Notes: a model not told the origin generated them from the letters alone. Shown: positions 29,812 to 40,617, numbered from the stretch's first letter. The stretch is DNA of 64,000 bases from Ochrobactrum sp. BTU1 (GCA_018798825.1 CP076354.1:124001-188000); one strand, 5' to 3'. A program made the numbers and translations.

Positions 29812-30028
29812 GCGGCGCCCTCCATCGCTTTGCAGACAGTCCTGTTATAATTCCTTCACAAAATTGACACAATTGCTGATTGGCAGGTTTTGCCCATGAG
29901 GGGAAACTTGAAAATTCCCCACATAATAGGGCGTTGCGTGTCATGCACGCCAAAGCCTGCGACTGGATGACACAGTTCTGCTTGCGTGAATATGCGCCTT
30001 GCCGCATAAGGGGCGGATAGGGGTGATC

Positions 30029-31336
30029 ATGCACGCAGAATTCGACAATCGGGCTTCAAATCTTTCGCGAAAGCCGCGCCTGACCACGTTGGTGCGTCTG
30101 CGCTGGCTGGCAATTGCTGGGCAAACCGCGACAGTCATGTTCGTGGCGCTCTATCTGCAATTCAATTTTGCAGTCGGTATCTGCTTCGCGCTGATTGCAT
30201 GTTCCGCATGGCTCAATCTCTATCTGGCATTTCGCTTTCCCACCAATCACCGTTTAAGCCCGACGGCGGCAAGTATCGTGCTGGCGTTCGATATTCTGCA
30301 ACTGGCAGGATTGCTTTATCTGACGGGCGGCGTTCAGAATCCCTTCGTTATCCTGATGATTGCTCCAGTCATCATTTCAGCAACGTCGCTTTCCGTGCGT
30401 CATACGCTGGCACTCGCATTGCTGGTTGTGCTCAGCACCTCTGTGTTGATGCTCTATTACAGGCCTCTGCCTTGGTATCCGGGCGAACATCTCGATTTGC
30501 CGATTTTGTTTGTCTCAGGCATCTGGTGCGCGATCATTGCTGCACTGGGCTTTACCGGTGTCTATGCCTATCGCATTGCGGAAGAAACACGCCAGCTGGG
30601 CGATGCTCTTGCTGCCACCGAACTCATCCTGCAACGCGAGCAGCACCTGACGGCACTTGATGGGCTGGCCGCCGCCGCCGCGCACGAACTCGGTACGCCC
30701 CTTGCCACCATCACTTTGGTCGTCAAGGAAATGCAGCGTACCTATGCCAAAAAACCGGACAGCGATCCGGGCCTTGCTGAAGACATTGCCCTGCTGCAAT
30801 CGCAGGCTGCGCGCTGCCGTGAAATCCTCCAGCGGCTCACCAGCCTCTCTTCCGAAAACGAAGAGCATATGTCGAGGCTGCCGTTCTCATCGCTGATTGA
30901 GGAAGTGATCGAGCCGCATCGTGATTTCGGCATTTTGCTTGAAGTGGAAAAGCAGGAAGGTCCGAAGCCTGAGCCAGTGGTGCGTCGCAATCCGGGTCTT
31001 CTTTATGGTCTCGGCAACCTGGTGGAGAATGCTGTCGACTTTGCGCGCGATAAGGTCAGCGTCACTTGGGGCTGGACTGAAAACACCGTCAGCGTGACGA
31101 TTCAGGATGACGGTGAAGGATTCAAACCAGAAATTCTGGACCGAATCGGTGAGCCCTATATGACCAGTCGTGACAGTGCACATAACGGTGGCGGCGGTCT
31201 TGGATTGGGACTTTTTATCGCGAAAACACTGCTGGAACGCTCTGGAGCGCAGATTAGCTTTAAAAATCGCAAGAATCCGGGGCAGGGTGCTGAAGTAAAA
31301 GTCACATGGCCTCGATCCGCTTTCATTGTAAGCTAA
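30029..31336 (+). CDS. regB: Redox sensor histidine kinase RegB (PrrB/ActS)
   Basis: 435 residues from the ATG at 30029, preceded by AGGGG. Six membrane helices occupy about residues 25-180. The quinone-sensing motif GGVQNPF is present after helix 3. The H-box AAAAHELGTPLATI carries the phosphorylated His, and the redox-active Cys position is present as QAARCREIL. Kinase boxes: NLVENAVDFA (N), DDGEGF (G1), GGGGLGLGLFIAKTLLERSGA (G2). In this family the kinase responds to quinone/oxygen state and controls respiration and carbon or nitrogen metabolism. regA follows after about 230 bases. Confidence 0.95.
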   Translation: MHAEFDNRASNLSRKPRLTTLVRLRWLAIAGQTATVMFVALYLQFNFAVGICFALIACSAWLNLYLAFRFPTNHRLSPTAASIVLAFDILQLAGLLYLTGGVQNPFVILMIAPVIISATSLSVRHTLALALLVVLSTSVLMLYYRPLPWYPGEHLDLPILFVSGIWCAIIAALGFTGVYAYRIAEETRQLGDALAATELILQREQHLTALDGLAAAAAHELGTPLATITLVVKEMQRTYAKKPDSDPGLAEDIALLQSQAARCREILQRLTSLSSENEEHMSRLPFSSLIEEVIEPHRDFGILLEVEKQEGPKPEPVVRRNPGLLYGLGNLVENAVDFARDKVSVTWGWTENTVSVTIQDDGEGFKPEILDRIGEPYMTSRDSAHNGGGGLGLGLFIAKTLLERSGAQISFKNRKNPGQGAEVKVTWPRSAFIVS

Positions 31337-31566
31337 TGAATATATTGCACAATTAATCTTGGGTTGAAGTGCTGTCGCTTTACGCACGGCGCTTCAATTT
31401 CATCAAATTTTCGTGCGCGCGATTAGAAATTGCATTTAATCACAATGCTTTACGCTCTGTTGCAATTTAAATTTTGCTGAGATTGCTTCAATAATTCAAT
31501 GGCTATTTGACTTTTTGCCGCAGGGATATCAATAAGGAAACAAAAATACAGGCAGGAAGAATCCCG
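31337..31566. other. AT-rich gap between regB and regA
   Basis: About 230 bases, clearly more AT-rich than the surroundings. No gene or strong hairpin is seen. It is likely the separate promoter region of regA. Confidence 0.5.
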
Positions 31567-32130
31567 ATGGACGACTTGAAGCAGGAAGACACCGAAGCCA
31601 TAGGCAACGATCCGACCCTCCTTCTGGTTGATGACGATAAGCCGTTCTTGCAGCGCCTTGCACGCGCAATGGAAGGAAGGGGCTTTCAAGTGACCACGGC
31701 TGAATCAGTCGAGGAAGGCATCGCTGCCGCAAAAGCTTCCGCACCCGCTTATGCCGTTGTCGATATGCGCCTTGGCGATGGAAATGGCCTCGACGTCATT
31801 GAAGCCATCCGCACCCGCCGCACCGATACGCGTGCGATTGTGCTCACCGGCTATGGCAACATCGCTACTGCGGTGAATGCTGTGAAGCTTGGCGCGATTG
31901 ATTATCTTTCCAAGCCAGCTGATGCTGATGAGGTTTTTGCAGCTCTGACCCGTCGTCCGGGCGAAAAGGTTGCACCGCCGGAAAATCCGATGTCCGCTGA
32001 TCGTGTTCGCTGGGAGCATATTCAGCGCGTTTACGAGATGTGCGAGCGCAATGTTTCCGAAACGGCGCGTCGTCTCAACATGCATCGCCGTACTTTGCAG
32101 CGCATTCTGGCCAAGCGCGCACCGCGCTAA
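31567..32130 (+). CDS. regA: Response regulator RegA (PrrA/ActR)
   Basis: 187 residues from the ATG at 31567, which has GGAAG upstream; an earlier in-frame start at 31507 lacks one. Receiver domain: LLVDDDKPFLQRL (acidic pocket), AVVDMRLGDGNGLDV with the phosphorylated Asp, VLTGYGNIATA, and LSKPA with the conserved Lys. A proline-containing linker joins it to the Fis-type helix-turn-helix ERNVSETARRLNMHRRTLQRILAKRAPR, which is nearly invariant in the RegA/PrrA/ActR family. Partner of RegB. Confidence 0.96.
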   Translation: MDDLKQEDTEAIGNDPTLLLVDDDKPFLQRLARAMEGRGFQVTTAESVEEGIAAAKASAPAYAVVDMRLGDGNGLDVIEAIRTRRTDTRAIVLTGYGNIATAVNAVKLGAIDYLSKPADADEVFAALTRRPGEKVAPPENPMSADRVRWEHIQRVYEMCERNVSETARRLNMHRRTLQRILAKRAPR

Positions 32131-32157
32131 AACTAAGCCTCACAAGCATTTTAGGCT

Positions 32158-32652
32158 TTAATCTATATCGGTCTCGGGTACATCGAGACCTGCAAGCTCT
32201 GCAATCGTCAGACGAGCAGCACCTGCTCTTGCAAAACGCAGCATCAGCGCTTTGCGTGTAGCGCCTGAGAGCTTGTGTTCTGGCGCATCGCGCAGAATTT
32301 CCGCGCCATAACCATCCGATAAAATGAAGCCGCAATCTTCCGGAAAGATTTCGCGCGGCACGCTCGGATGCGTTGCAAAAAACAGCCGATCACAAAACGC
32401 GCGATAGTCTGGCCATTTCCGATCAGCCTTCCAGTCTTCGATAGAAGATTTGATCTCCACGATCCAGATTTCGCTCTTGCGGCTGACGGCGATCAGATCG
32501 GCGCGCCTGCCAGATGCCAGTGGCAGCTCCGGCAAAGTCGCCAGCCCCATTTCCAGGAATAGACGCTGAACACCACGACGCACCAGCATCGCGTTTTCGG
32601 ATTGTCGTCCGTCAGAAAGTGGGTGTGTTTTGTTGGGAATCACGATCGGCAT
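32158..32652 (-). CDS. mmcB: MmcB-family DNA repair protein
   Basis: 164 residues. The sequence has the PD-(D/E)xK-like layout of the alphaproteobacterial MmcB (DUF1052) family: LPLASGRRADLIAVSRKSEIWIVEIKSSIEDWKAD provides the Asp and the ExK pair, followed by KWPDYRAFCDRLFFAT. In Caulobacter this family belongs to the SOS response and mitomycin C resistance. It converges on regA with a gap of 27 bases. No clear LexA box was picked out by eye upstream. Confidence 0.88.
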   Translation of the reverse strand: MPIVIPNKTHPLSDGRQSENAMLVRRGVQRLFLEMGLATLPELPLASGRRADLIAVSRKSEIWIVEIKSSIEDWKADRKWPDYRAFCDRLFFATHPSVPREIFPEDCGFILSDGYGAEILRDAPEHKLSGATRKALMLRFARAGAARLTIAELAGLDVPETDID

Positions 32653-32869
32653 TTACGCATTTTGCGCCCTCAAATCGCGTTGAGCAATCGAAGAACGCTG
32701 ATTTCCGACGGCATTCGAGTGGCGAAAATTTGTAAAAGATGGCAAGAAAATGGCTAAAACAGGATTTTTCAATTTACGGTTAACGGCTGGTTAACAATAC
32801 TGACGCAACTTTGCACATGAATGAGCGATTCGCTCCTGATGATGGAAAATCTCAATCTGGGGGAAATTC

Positions 32870-33490
32870 ATGAAGTCTCGTGTTTTGAAGCTGGCCGCAG
32901 CACTTCTTCTTGGTGGTGCACTTGCGGGCTGCTCCACGGTGGGTGGCACTTTTTATACTGCGTCCTATTCGTCGATCAGTGATGCTGGTTATACTATTCC
33001 AGCCATCCCGAACGAAAAGATCCCACAGCAATATCGCCGCCAGATCGTGAAGTATCAGACCGATGAAGCTCCGGGCACGATCATTGTCGAGACGCGCGAG
33101 AAGTTCCTTTATCTGGTGCAGCCAGACGGCAAGGCCATGCGTTATGGCATTGGTGTGGGCCGTGAAGGCTTCGGTTGGTCAGGAACGGCGCGTGTTGCAA
33201 TGAAACGCGAATGGCCAACCTGGACCCCTCCATCAGCTATGATCAAGCGCCAGCCTGAACTGGCAAAATACCGCAATGGTATGGAACCGGGCCTTAGAAA
33301 CCCGCTTGGTGCGCGCGCGCTTTATCTCTTCAACAAGGGCGGCGATACCGGCTACCGCATCCACGGCACGCCAGAATGGTGGTCGATCGGTAAAGCCATG
33401 TCTTCAGGCTGCGTTCGCATGATGAATCAGGACATCATCGATCTTTATGAGCGCGCAGAGCAGGGCGCAAAGGTTATCGTGAGGCAGTAA
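32870..33490 (+). CDS. L,D-transpeptidase lipoprotein (YkuD/ErfK family)
   Basis: 206 residues. The signal MKSRVLKLAAALLLGGALAGC ends in a lipobox (LAGC), so it is a predicted lipoprotein. The YkuD domain has the conserved His in YRIHGTPEWWSIG and the catalytic motif SSGCVRM with the nucleophilic Cys. Such enzymes make 3-3 peptidoglycan crosslinks, or in Rhizobiales attach outer membrane proteins to peptidoglycan; which applies here is unclear. GGGG precedes the ATG. Confidence 0.93.
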   Translation: MKSRVLKLAAALLLGGALAGCSTVGGTFYTASYSSISDAGYTIPAIPNEKIPQQYRRQIVKYQTDEAPGTIIVETREKFLYLVQPDGKAMRYGIGVGREGFGWSGTARVAMKREWPTWTPPSAMIKRQPELAKYRNGMEPGLRNPLGARALYLFNKGGDTGYRIHGTPEWWSIGKAMSSGCVRMMNQDIIDLYERAEQGAKVIVRQ

Positions 33491-33556
33491 TATCAAGGCG
33501 CGAAGATGCTGACGCATCACGCCTTGAAAAAGTTCAATCGCCACTCGGGCTTAACC

Positions 33557-33587
33557 AAAACTCCATGAGTCATACTCATGGAGTTTT
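33557..33587. terminator. Perfect hairpin terminator after the L,D-transpeptidase gene
   Basis: AAAACTCCATGAGT and ACTCATGGAGTTTT form a 14-bp perfect stem with a 3-nt loop (CAT). A/T runs on both arms make it bidirectional. Confidence 0.8.
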
Positions 33588-33604
33588 AGTATAAAGCCTC
33601 CACA

Positions 33605-33638
33605 AACAAAAAGGCCGCTGAAAAGCGGCCTTTTTGTT
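33605..33638. terminator. Strong bidirectional terminator of the NifU-domain gene
   Basis: AACAAAAAGGCCGCT and AGCGGCCTTTTTGTT form a 15-bp perfect stem with a GAAA tetraloop, 16 bases past the NifU-domain gene stop. Confidence 0.92.
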
Positions 33639-33653
33639 AGGAATTATAAAAGC

Positions 33654-34226
33654 TTAGATTTGCTCGACCTGCTGAACTTCCGGCACGAAGTGGCGCAGAA
33701 GGTTCTGGATGCCATGCTTGAGCGTCGCTGTCGACGAAGGGCAGCCCGAGCAGGCGCCTTTCATGTGCAGGAACACGGTGCCGTTTTCAAAACCGCGGAA
33801 GGTGATGTCGCCGCCGTCCTGAGCAACTGCAGGGCGCACGCGGGTTTCGATCAGTTCCTTGATGGTTTCAACGATCTCAACATCGGCTTCATCGAAGAAT
33901 TCTTCTTCGCCATGATCGTCACCGGCATTGGCGGCCGCGTTGCCAGTCATTGCTGGCGCACCGGACATGAAATGTTCCATGATCGTGCCGAGGATTGCCG
34001 GCTTCAAGTGCTGCCACTCGCCATCTTCCTTGGTAACGGTGATGAAATCATAGCCGAAGAAAACGCCGGTCACGCCAGGAACTGCAAAGAGCTTGGCAGC
34101 AAGCTGCGATGTATTGCCAGCACTTGCCGCATCGCGGAAATCCGCTGTGCCTTCAGGCATCACGACTTTGCCGGGCAGAAACTTCAGGGTCGCCGGGTTT
34201 GGCGTGGTCTCGGTCTGGATGAACAT
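33654..34226 (-). CDS. NifU-domain Fe-S scaffold/carrier protein (NFU1-like)
   Basis: 190 residues. The N-terminal Nfu_N domain (MFIQTETTPNPATLKFLPGK) and C-terminal NifU domain (RPAVAQDGGDITFRGFENGTVFLHMKGACSGCPSS) with the CxxC cluster ligands are both present, matching the mitochondrial/alphaproteobacterial NFU1 type. It carries Fe-S clusters to client proteins. An acidic linker (DDHGEEEFFDEADVE) joins the domains. GGAGA precedes the ATG. It follows the universal stress protein gene on the same strand. Confidence 0.93.
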   Translation of the reverse strand: MFIQTETTPNPATLKFLPGKVVMPEGTADFRDAASAGNTSQLAAKLFAVPGVTGVFFGYDFITVTKEDGEWQHLKPAILGTIMEHFMSGAPAMTGNAAANAGDDHGEEEFFDEADVEIVETIKELIETRVRPAVAQDGGDITFRGFENGTVFLHMKGACSGCPSSTATLKHGIQNLLRHFVPEVQQVEQI

Positions 34227-34332
34227 ATCAGTTCTCCGCTTTCAATATCAGAAGCTTTTCGTAAGCATGGATGCGCATTAAGGCAAGCCTCATCTCAAAG
34301 GGCGCATGCGCGTTACGATCAATATAGGGTGA

Positions 34333-34821
34333 TTATGTCACCGCATCAATGTCTTCATCCGAAAGACCGGCTGGAATGACGGTGACGGGAATTTGGAATT
34401 GGGCGCGATTGGCCAGAGACTGCACGAGAGGACCGGGGCCTTCATTACCTGATCCAGCTGCCAGCACCAGAATTGCAATGTCCTGATCTTCTTCGATGAG
34501 GTTCGGCAGCTCGTCGGAGATGCGACCTTCACGGATGATTAGCTCAGGCTCGATGCCCTGTTCTTCACGCACTTTGGCGGCGAATTTTTCCAGCGTTGAA
34601 CGCGCGCGCTCTTCAGCTTCGGCGCGCATGATTTCACCCACGCCCAGGATTTGCTGAAAATCTGAATTGTCGATGACGAAAAGCATAACAAGCGCGCCGT
34701 TTGAGTTTTTCGCGCGGCGCGCAGCATAGGCAACGGCACGCCCGCATTCGGGCGTCTCGTCAATCACGGCAAGAAACTTGCGGCGGTGGCCGGCTTCCCG
34801 GCTAAGTCGTTTTGATACCAT
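34333..34821 (-). CDS. Universal stress protein (UspA family)
   Basis: 162 residues from ATG at 34821; a TTG seven codons earlier is less likely. The Usp fold is indicated by KFLAVIDETPECGRAVAYAARRAKNSNGALVMLFVID at the N-terminus and DIAILVLAAGSGNEGPGPLVQSLANRAQFQIPVTVIP at the C-terminus, which holds a GxxG-type nucleotide-binding segment. The role is stress-related but otherwise undefined. It lies 70 bases downstream of trpS in the same direction. Confidence 0.87.
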   Translation of the reverse strand: MVSKRLSREAGHRRKFLAVIDETPECGRAVAYAARRAKNSNGALVMLFVIDNSDFQQILGVGEIMRAEAEERARSTLEKFAAKVREEQGIEPELIIREGRISDELPNLIEEDQDIAILVLAAGSGNEGPGPLVQSLANRAQFQIPVTVIPAGLSDEDIDAVT

Positions 34822-34890
34822 GGCGATAATGTGGCATTGCAAAGCGCCGCCCGCAAGCAGGCAGCGCCAGAATATTACAACCGGTTATTA

Positions 34891-35958
34891 TCAGTTCTGC
34901 AGCCAGCCGATGATGTCCCGAACATTGCGCATGTTTGCTTCAGCAATCACGCTCGCACGTTCTCCGCCATCTTTCAGAACGCTGTCGATATAGGCAGGGT
35001 CAGCCACCAGACGACGCATTTCATGGGTGATTGGCGATAGTTTCGCAACGGCCAGATCAGCAAGTGCTGCCTTGAATTCGGAGAACTGACGCCCACCAAA
35101 CTCGCCCAGAATATCTTGCTTCGATTTCGATGAAAGCGCTGCATAGATGCCGACGAGATTATCTGCTTCAGGGCGACCGCTCAGACCATCCAGTTCCGAA
35201 GGCAGACCGTCGGAATCGGTCTTGGCCTTACGGATCTTCTTATTGATGGTTTCTTCGTCATCAATCAGGTTGATGCGCGACAGATCCGACGGGTCGGATT
35301 TCGACATTTTCTTGGTGCCGTCACGCAGCGACATGATGCGCATGGCCGGACCCGAAATCATCGGTTCGGTCAGCGGGAAGAAGCCTGAAACCTGTTCGTC
35401 ACCAACCTGCATGTCCACTCCGATGCCGAGCGAAGCAATGCGGTCGGAATAGTCGTTGTTGAACTTCTGCGCGATGTCGCGGGTGAGTTCCAGATGCTGC
35501 TTCTGGTCTTCGCCAACAGGCACATGGGTCGCGCGATAAAGCAGAATGTCGGCAGCCATCAGGCTTGGATAAGCGAAGAGACCAAGCGACGCATTTTCAC
35601 GGTCCTTGCCAGCCTTGTCCTTGAACTGCGTCATGCGGCTCATCCAGCCGATGCGCGCCACACAGTTGAACACCCATGCCAGTTCGGCGTGCTGCATCAC
35701 GCGGCTCTGGTTGAAGACGATGCTTCGCTTGGGGTCGATACCGGAGGCGAGGAAGGCGGCCGTCACTTCACGGGTTGACTGGATCAACTCGGCTGGATCG
35801 GGCGAGACGGTCAAGGCATGCATGTCTACCACACAGTAGATGCATTCCTGCGTCTCCTGAACCTCTACCCACCGCTTGATGGCACCCAGATAATTACCAA
35901 GGTGAAGGTTTCCGGTCGGTTGAACGCCGGAGAAGACAAGCGGTTTGAACGTGCTCAT
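34891..35958 (-). CDS. trpS: Tryptophanyl-tRNA synthetase
   Basis: 355 residues from the ATG at 35958 ([26 protein letters not shown]); an upstream in-frame start is not conserved. Class I synthetase signatures are NLHLGNYLG (HIGH-like) and [10 protein letters not shown] (KMSKS), with [15 protein letters not shown] substrate-pocket sequence and a C-terminal anticodon-binding helical region. It charges tRNA-Trp. It is third in a minus-strand row glnD-murJ-trpS, about 95 bases after murJ. Confidence 0.96.
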   Translation of the reverse strand: MSTFKPLVFSGVQPTGNLHLGNYLGAIKRWVEVQETQECIYCVVDMHALTVSPDPAELIQSTREVTAAFLASGIDPKRSIVFNQSRVMQHAELAWVFNCVARIGWMSRMTQFKDKAGKDRENASLGLFAYPSLMAADILLYRATHVPVGEDQKQHLELTRDIAQKFNNDYSDRIASLGIGVDMQVGDEQVSGFFPLTEPMISGPAMRIMSLRDGTKKMSKSDPSDLSRINLIDDEETINKKIRKAKTDSDGLPSELDGLSGRPEADNLVGIYAALSSKSKQDILGEFGGRQFSEFKAALADLAVAKLSPITHEMRRLVADPAYIDSVLKDGGERASVIAEANMRNVRDIIGWLQN

Positions 35959-36052
35959 GATGTAATCCTGATGTTGGCCTTCGCCGGTGGAGAGCGAAGG
36001 TGTTTTTAATGGACGTCTTTTCGCAGAGGCATAGCGGCCTTTCAAGAGTGAA

Positions 36053-37642
36053 TTATACTTCGCTCTCAGGCTCTTTCTTCACAGCGCCACGCTTGATGTT
36101 GCGGCGGATCATGCCGGTATTTGCACCACCCAGACCAAAGGCCAGCCCGAAATAGACGACCATTGCTGCCACAACCATGGCCGTGACGGTTCCAGCACGC
36201 ACGCCAAAAGACGATGCCGATGAAAGCTCGTGAGCAAAATAGCCGATAGCAAAATGAATGCCGATGGCCATGACACCGGCTGCAATCAGCAGACGCGGAA
36301 TACGGGTGAGCAAAGGAATATCGTTGCCCCAATGACCGCGCTTCACCAGCGTGGCAAAAAGCAACGCCGCATTGACCCAGCCAGCGGTGATTTCTGCAAT
36401 CGCAATACCGCTTGGTCCCATGCGCTGAAACAGTGTTATGGCCAGTGAGACATTCACAACCACGGAAATTGCAGCGAAAATCATCGGTGTGCGTGTGTCT
36501 TCGCGCGCGAAGAAACCCGGAATGAAGGCTTTGATCAGCACGAAAGCTGGCAGGCCGATGCCGTAGATCGCCAGAATGTTTGAAACCACAAGTGTTGACT
36601 CGGCACTGAACTGGCCGCGTTCAAACAGAAGCCGCACAATCGGTTCCGACATCACCAGAAGGGCCGCGGCTGCAGGAAGCGTGAGGAACAGCGTGAACTC
36701 GACCGAGCGGTTTTGCAGGTTTGAGGCTTCCTTCATATGCCCACCGCGCAGTGCGCGCGACAATTCCGGCAGAAGCACGGTTGCAACAGCAATACCCACG
36801 ACGCCAAGTGGCAGCTGGTAGATGCGGTCGGCATAAACGAGCGAGGAAACCGCGCCCTCCATGCCCGATGCGATGTTGGTGTTGATCAGCAGGTTGATCT
36901 GCGTGATGCCGCCGGTGATTGCCGCAGGCAGCGCCAGTATCAGCAGGCGTTTGACATTGGTAGTGAGACGCGGACGGCGAAAGCCGATTTTGATGCCTGC
37001 ATTGCGCACGGCGATCCAGACGATTGCCAGTTGCACAAGACCCGCAGCCATCACACCCCAGGATAGCCCATAGCCAACTGCCAGCGCGTCATAACCCTTC
37101 CACCATGCAAAGGCCAGAACGCCGATCAGGATGATGTTGAGAAAGATCGGTGCGATGGCTGCCGCAAAATAGCGATGCAGGGAATTCAGCATCCCGCCCA
37201 TCATGGCCGCAAGCGACATACAAGCCAGATAGGGGAACATGATGATCGCGAGCCGCACCGTATTGTCGAACTTCACCGGATCGTCGGTGAAGCCCGGAGC
37301 AATGACCGTGCGCACGATAAACGGCATGGAGAGTTCCATCGCGATGGTGATGAAAAGCAGCACCGTGAAAAGAACGCCAAACACCTCTTCAGAAAAGCGA
37401 CGAGCGCCTTCCATACCGTTCTTTTCAATTTCCTTGGCGAAAAGTGGCACGAAGGCTGCGTTGAACGCGCCTTCGGCAAACAATCTGCGGAACGTGTTCG
37501 GGAAACGGAAAGCGGCATTGAACGCATCGGCAACCGGGCCGGTGCCAAGTGCCGCCGCCATGAACATTTCGCGCGTGAAGCCGAAAATGCGGCTCATCAG
37601 CGTTCCAGACGCAACGGTTGCGAACTTTTTGACCAAACTCAT
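36053..37642 (-). CDS. murJ: Lipid II flippase MurJ (MviN)
   Basis: 529 residues with about 14 membrane helices of the MOP superfamily. The family N-terminus [64 protein letters not shown] signature is present, including FRLPN-like FRFPN and the AEGAF motif. It moves lipid II across the inner membrane for peptidoglycan synthesis and is essential in many bacteria. It starts 12 bases after glnD, suggesting co-transcription. Confidence 0.96.
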   Translation of the reverse strand: MSLVKKFATVASGTLMSRIFGFTREMFMAAALGTGPVADAFNAAFRFPNTFRRLFAEGAFNAAFVPLFAKEIEKNGMEGARRFSEEVFGVLFTVLLFITIAMELSMPFIVRTVIAPGFTDDPVKFDNTVRLAIIMFPYLACMSLAAMMGGMLNSLHRYFAAAIAPIFLNIILIGVLAFAWWKGYDALAVGYGLSWGVMAAGLVQLAIVWIAVRNAGIKIGFRRPRLTTNVKRLLILALPAAITGGITQINLLINTNIASGMEGAVSSLVYADRIYQLPLGVVGIAVATVLLPELSRALRGGHMKEASNLQNRSVEFTLFLTLPAAAALLVMSEPIVRLLFERGQFSAESTLVVSNILAIYGIGLPAFVLIKAFIPGFFAREDTRTPMIFAAISVVVNVSLAITLFQRMGPSGIAIAEITAGWVNAALLFATLVKRGHWGNDIPLLTRIPRLLIAAGVMAIGIHFAIGYFAHELSSASSFGVRAGTVTAMVVAAMVVYFGLAFGLGGANTGMIRRNIKRGAVKKEPESEV

Positions 37643-37654
37643 TTACTGAAAAAC

Positions 37655-40450
37655 CTATGCTGCTGCGCGACCGTTGGTTTTGGCGCCGTTTTCACCGCCC
37701 AGCACGGCAAGAAGCTTACGCCTGATATTGCCCTGTCGGGTTGCATTTGAAATCTTGTGTCCCACCAGATCGGTTACATAAAAACTGTCGATCACCTTCT
37801 CGCCGAAGGTTGTGATATGCGCCGAAGCAATATCCAGCGAAAGGTCAGAAATAAGGCCGGTCAGTTCCGACAAAAGGCCGGGCCGATCAAGACCTTCCAC
37901 TTCAATCACCGTAAACTTGTCGGAAAGCGCGTTGTTGATCTCGACACGCGGCTCGACTTTGAAAGCCTTTGCACCGCGCTTGGGCTTTGTCCGCTTGGCA
38001 AGTACATCCGGCAGATGCGCTTTGCCTGACAGCACGTCTTCGATCACCTTGCCCACGCGTTCTGCACGGCGGCGCTCGTCTTCATCTGTGTCGAATTCGC
38101 GGCTGATCAGGATCGTATCGAGCGCACGCCCGTCGCCGGTGGTGAAGATCTGAGCGTCAACAATGTTGCCGCCAGCCGCCGCACAGGCGCCTGTGATGAT
38201 CGACAACAGGCGCGGATGGTCGGGCGCAAGCACGGTGATTTCCGTCACTGCTTCAAATGTATGCGGCTTTGCAAGCGTCGCCAGCGCGCGGCCATTCTGG
38301 TCGGCATCGCGGATGAAATGCGCATGACGCACCTGATCGTCAAGGCTGACGGTGAGGAAGTAATTGGTGTAATGCAGGCCGAGATAAGCTTCGCGCTCTG
38401 CTTCCGGCCAATCGGCAAGCTTTTCGGCAAGGGCTGCGCGTGCCTGCCGGTCGCGATCGGCGCGTGGCAGTTTGGAGAAGCCGCCTGTGAGAACCAGCTC
38501 GGTTTCATAGAAAAGCGTGCGCAGCAGCTGGCCTTTCCAGCCGTTCCACACGCCGGGACCGACGCCCTTGATATCGCAGACCGTCAGGATCAGCAGAAGC
38601 TTCAGCCGCTCCATCGTCTGCACGGTATCGGCGAAATCGACGATTGTTTTACGGTCGTTGAGATCGCGTGACTGTGCAACCATGCTCATGGTCAGGTGTT
38701 CGCGTACCAGCCATTCGACGGTTTCCGTTTCCGACGGCGAAAGGCCGAAACGCGGGCAAAGTTTTTTGGCAATGCGCGCGCCTGCAACCGAATGATCTTC
38801 CGGTCGTCCCTTGGCGATGTCGTGCAAAAGCATCGCCACATAAAGCAGATTGCGATCACGTTTGATGGTGGTGATCAAATGGTTTGAAAGCGGGTGCTCA
38901 TTTTCCAGCTCACCATGCTCAATCTCGGAAAGCACGGCAATGCAACGCAGCAGATGCTCGTCCACCGTGTAGTGATGGTACATGTTGAACTGCATCATCG
39001 CGACGATTTTGCCGAAATCCGGGATGAATTTACCGAGCACGCCGGATTCATTCATGCGACGCAAAATGAGTTCCGGATTGCGGGGTGAGGTCAGCACTTC
39101 CAGAAACAGCCTGTTGGCTTCCGGGTTCTCGCGCAGTTCCGAATTGATGAGTTTCAGCGAGCGGGTGAGCTGCTGCATGGCATCGGGATGAAATTCCAGC
39201 CCGAGCTTGTCGGCAAGGTGGAAGATGCGGATAATATTGACCGGATCGCGTTTGAACACATCTGCATCGGCAATGTTGATGCGATGGTTTTCGGAAACGA
39301 AATCATTGCTTCCGGCAAGCTTGCGCTTGCGGCGCGAGAAGGTGAGGAAGATGCGGTTGAAGCCCGGCACATGCTTTGCCTGTTCTTCTTCCAGCGCCGC
39401 ACAGAGAATGCGCGTCAGATCGCCGACGTCCTTGGCGACGAGGAAGTAGTGCTTCATGAAGCGTTCGACATAGTTCTGGCCGGGATGCGCCGTATAACCC
39501 AGACGCTGAGCAATTTCCGGCTGAATGTCGAAGGAAAGGCGCTCTTCTGCCTTCAGCGTTGCAAAATGCATATGGCAGCGCACGGCCCAGAGAAAATCTT
39601 CGGCCTTGTTGAACAGGCGCAATTCGGCTCGTGACAGCACGCCGAGCTTGATCAGCTCTTCCTTGCTTTTGACACGATAGAAATATTTGGCAATCCAGAA
39701 CAGCGTATGCAGATCGCGCTGGCCGCCTTTGCCTTCCTTGACGTTTGGCTCAACCAGATAGCGGGTTTCGCCCGCCTTCTTGTGGCGATTGTCACGCTCG
39801 GCAAGTTTGGCCTGGATAAATTCAGGCCCCGTATCCTTGACCACTTCTTCGTCAAAACGAGTGACGAGAGAGCTGAACAGATCGCGATTGCCGATAATAA
39901 AACGCGCATCCAGAATGGCGGTGCGGATTGTCATATCTTCGCGCGAAAGACGAATGCATTCGTCGATATTGCGGGTGGAGTGGCCGACTTTCAGCCCCAT
40001 ATCCCAGAGCATGTAAAGCATATATTCGGCGACCTGCTCACCCCACGGCGTCTGCTTATAGGGAAGCAGAAACAGCAGATCGATGTCCGAACCGGGCGCA
40101 AGCCCACCACGACCATAGCCACCAACAGCCACAACCGCCATGTTCTCGGCTTTCGACGGATTAAGCATCGGATAGGCTTTGGTGCTGGCAAATTCGAACA
40201 ATACGCTGATCAGCGTATCCATCAGATAAGACAGGCGCCGCGCGCAAAGCGTGCCGCCGCCATCCTTCATCAGCAGATTTTCGGCATTGGCGCGACCGCG
40301 CACCAGAGCATCCTTGAGCGCCTGCAGCACAACCTTGCGAACGGGCATACTTGTGTAGTTTTCGTCGGCCGAATCCGCGAGCTCATTGATCTTGCGGCGG
40401 AGTGTTTCGGGATTGACGATTTCATCGAGCTTCAGGTCGTGTGCGCTCAT
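37655..40450 (-). CDS. glnD: [Protein-PII] uridylyltransferase / uridylyl-removing enzyme
   Basis: 931 residues from ATG at 40450 ([17 protein letters not shown]). The nucleotidyltransferase domain has [18 protein letters not shown] (about residue 120, GSDID motif). The GlnD PII-UTase region follows. The HD domain has LLHDIAKG and an HSVAGA motif (about 525-550) and removes UMP. Two ACT domains at the C-terminus ([16 protein letters not shown] and [17 protein letters not shown]) sense glutamine. It reports nitrogen status to PII proteins; rpoN and ptsN of the same nitrogen network lie about 15 kb away in this window. Confidence 0.97.
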   Translation of the reverse strand: MSAHDLKLDEIVNPETLRRKINELADSADENYTSMPVRKVVLQALKDALVRGRANAENLLMKDGGGTLCARRLSYLMDTLISVLFEFASTKAYPMLNPSKAENMAVVAVGGYGRGGLAPGSDIDLLFLLPYKQTPWGEQVAEYMLYMLWDMGLKVGHSTRNIDECIRLSREDMTIRTAILDARFIIGNRDLFSSLVTRFDEEVVKDTGPEFIQAKLAERDNRHKKAGETRYLVEPNVKEGKGGQRDLHTLFWIAKYFYRVKSKEELIKLGVLSRAELRLFNKAEDFLWAVRCHMHFATLKAEERLSFDIQPEIAQRLGYTAHPGQNYVERFMKHYFLVAKDVGDLTRILCAALEEEQAKHVPGFNRIFLTFSRRKRKLAGSNDFVSENHRINIADADVFKRDPVNIIRIFHLADKLGLEFHPDAMQQLTRSLKLINSELRENPEANRLFLEVLTSPRNPELILRRMNESGVLGKFIPDFGKIVAMMQFNMYHHYTVDEHLLRCIAVLSEIEHGELENEHPLSNHLITTIKRDRNLLYVAMLLHDIAKGRPEDHSVAGARIAKKLCPRFGLSPSETETVEWLVREHLTMSMVAQSRDLNDRKTIVDFADTVQTMERLKLLLILTVCDIKGVGPGVWNGWKGQLLRTLFYETELVLTGGFSKLPRADRDRQARAALAEKLADWPEAEREAYLGLHYTNYFLTVSLDDQVRHAHFIRDADQNGRALATLAKPHTFEAVTEITVLAPDHPRLLSIITGACAAAGGNIVDAQIFTTGDGRALDTILISREFDTDEDERRRAERVGKVIEDVLSGKAHLPDVLAKRTKPKRGAKAFKVEPRVEINNALSDKFTVIEVEGLDRPGLLSELTGLISDLSLDIASAHITTFGEKVIDSFYVTDLVGHKISNATRQGNIRRKLLAVLGGENGAKTNGRAAA

Positions 40451-40525
40451 GCGGCTTGTATGTCCGGCTTGCCATAGCGCCGTGCGTCCGTTTGGACGCA
40501 CAAAGGACGCTATGCATTGTTGAAC

Positions 40526-40559
40526 CTACCTCTCGTGCTTTGCAAAGCACGAGAGGTAG
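40526..40559. repeat. Perfect 34-bp palindrome upstream of glnD
   Basis: CTACCTCTCGTGCTTT, GC, AAAGCACGAGAGGTAG: 16-bp arms with only GC at the centre. It lies about 75 bases upstream of the glnD start and between glnD and the maeB terminator. It could be a DNA operator or form a hairpin in RNA. It has no U-tract, and maeB already has its own terminator, so a regulatory role is possible. Confidence 0.85.
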
Positions 40560-40617
40560 AAGAGAACTGACGGAACTATCCTATAGCCGGTTTTAAATAT
40601 GGTGAACATTGAAAAGA

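Noticed and set aside
40526..40559. The 34-bp palindrome as a standard Rho-independent terminator.
   Set aside because: It has no T-run after either arm, and maeB has a separate, stronger terminator 60 bases before it.
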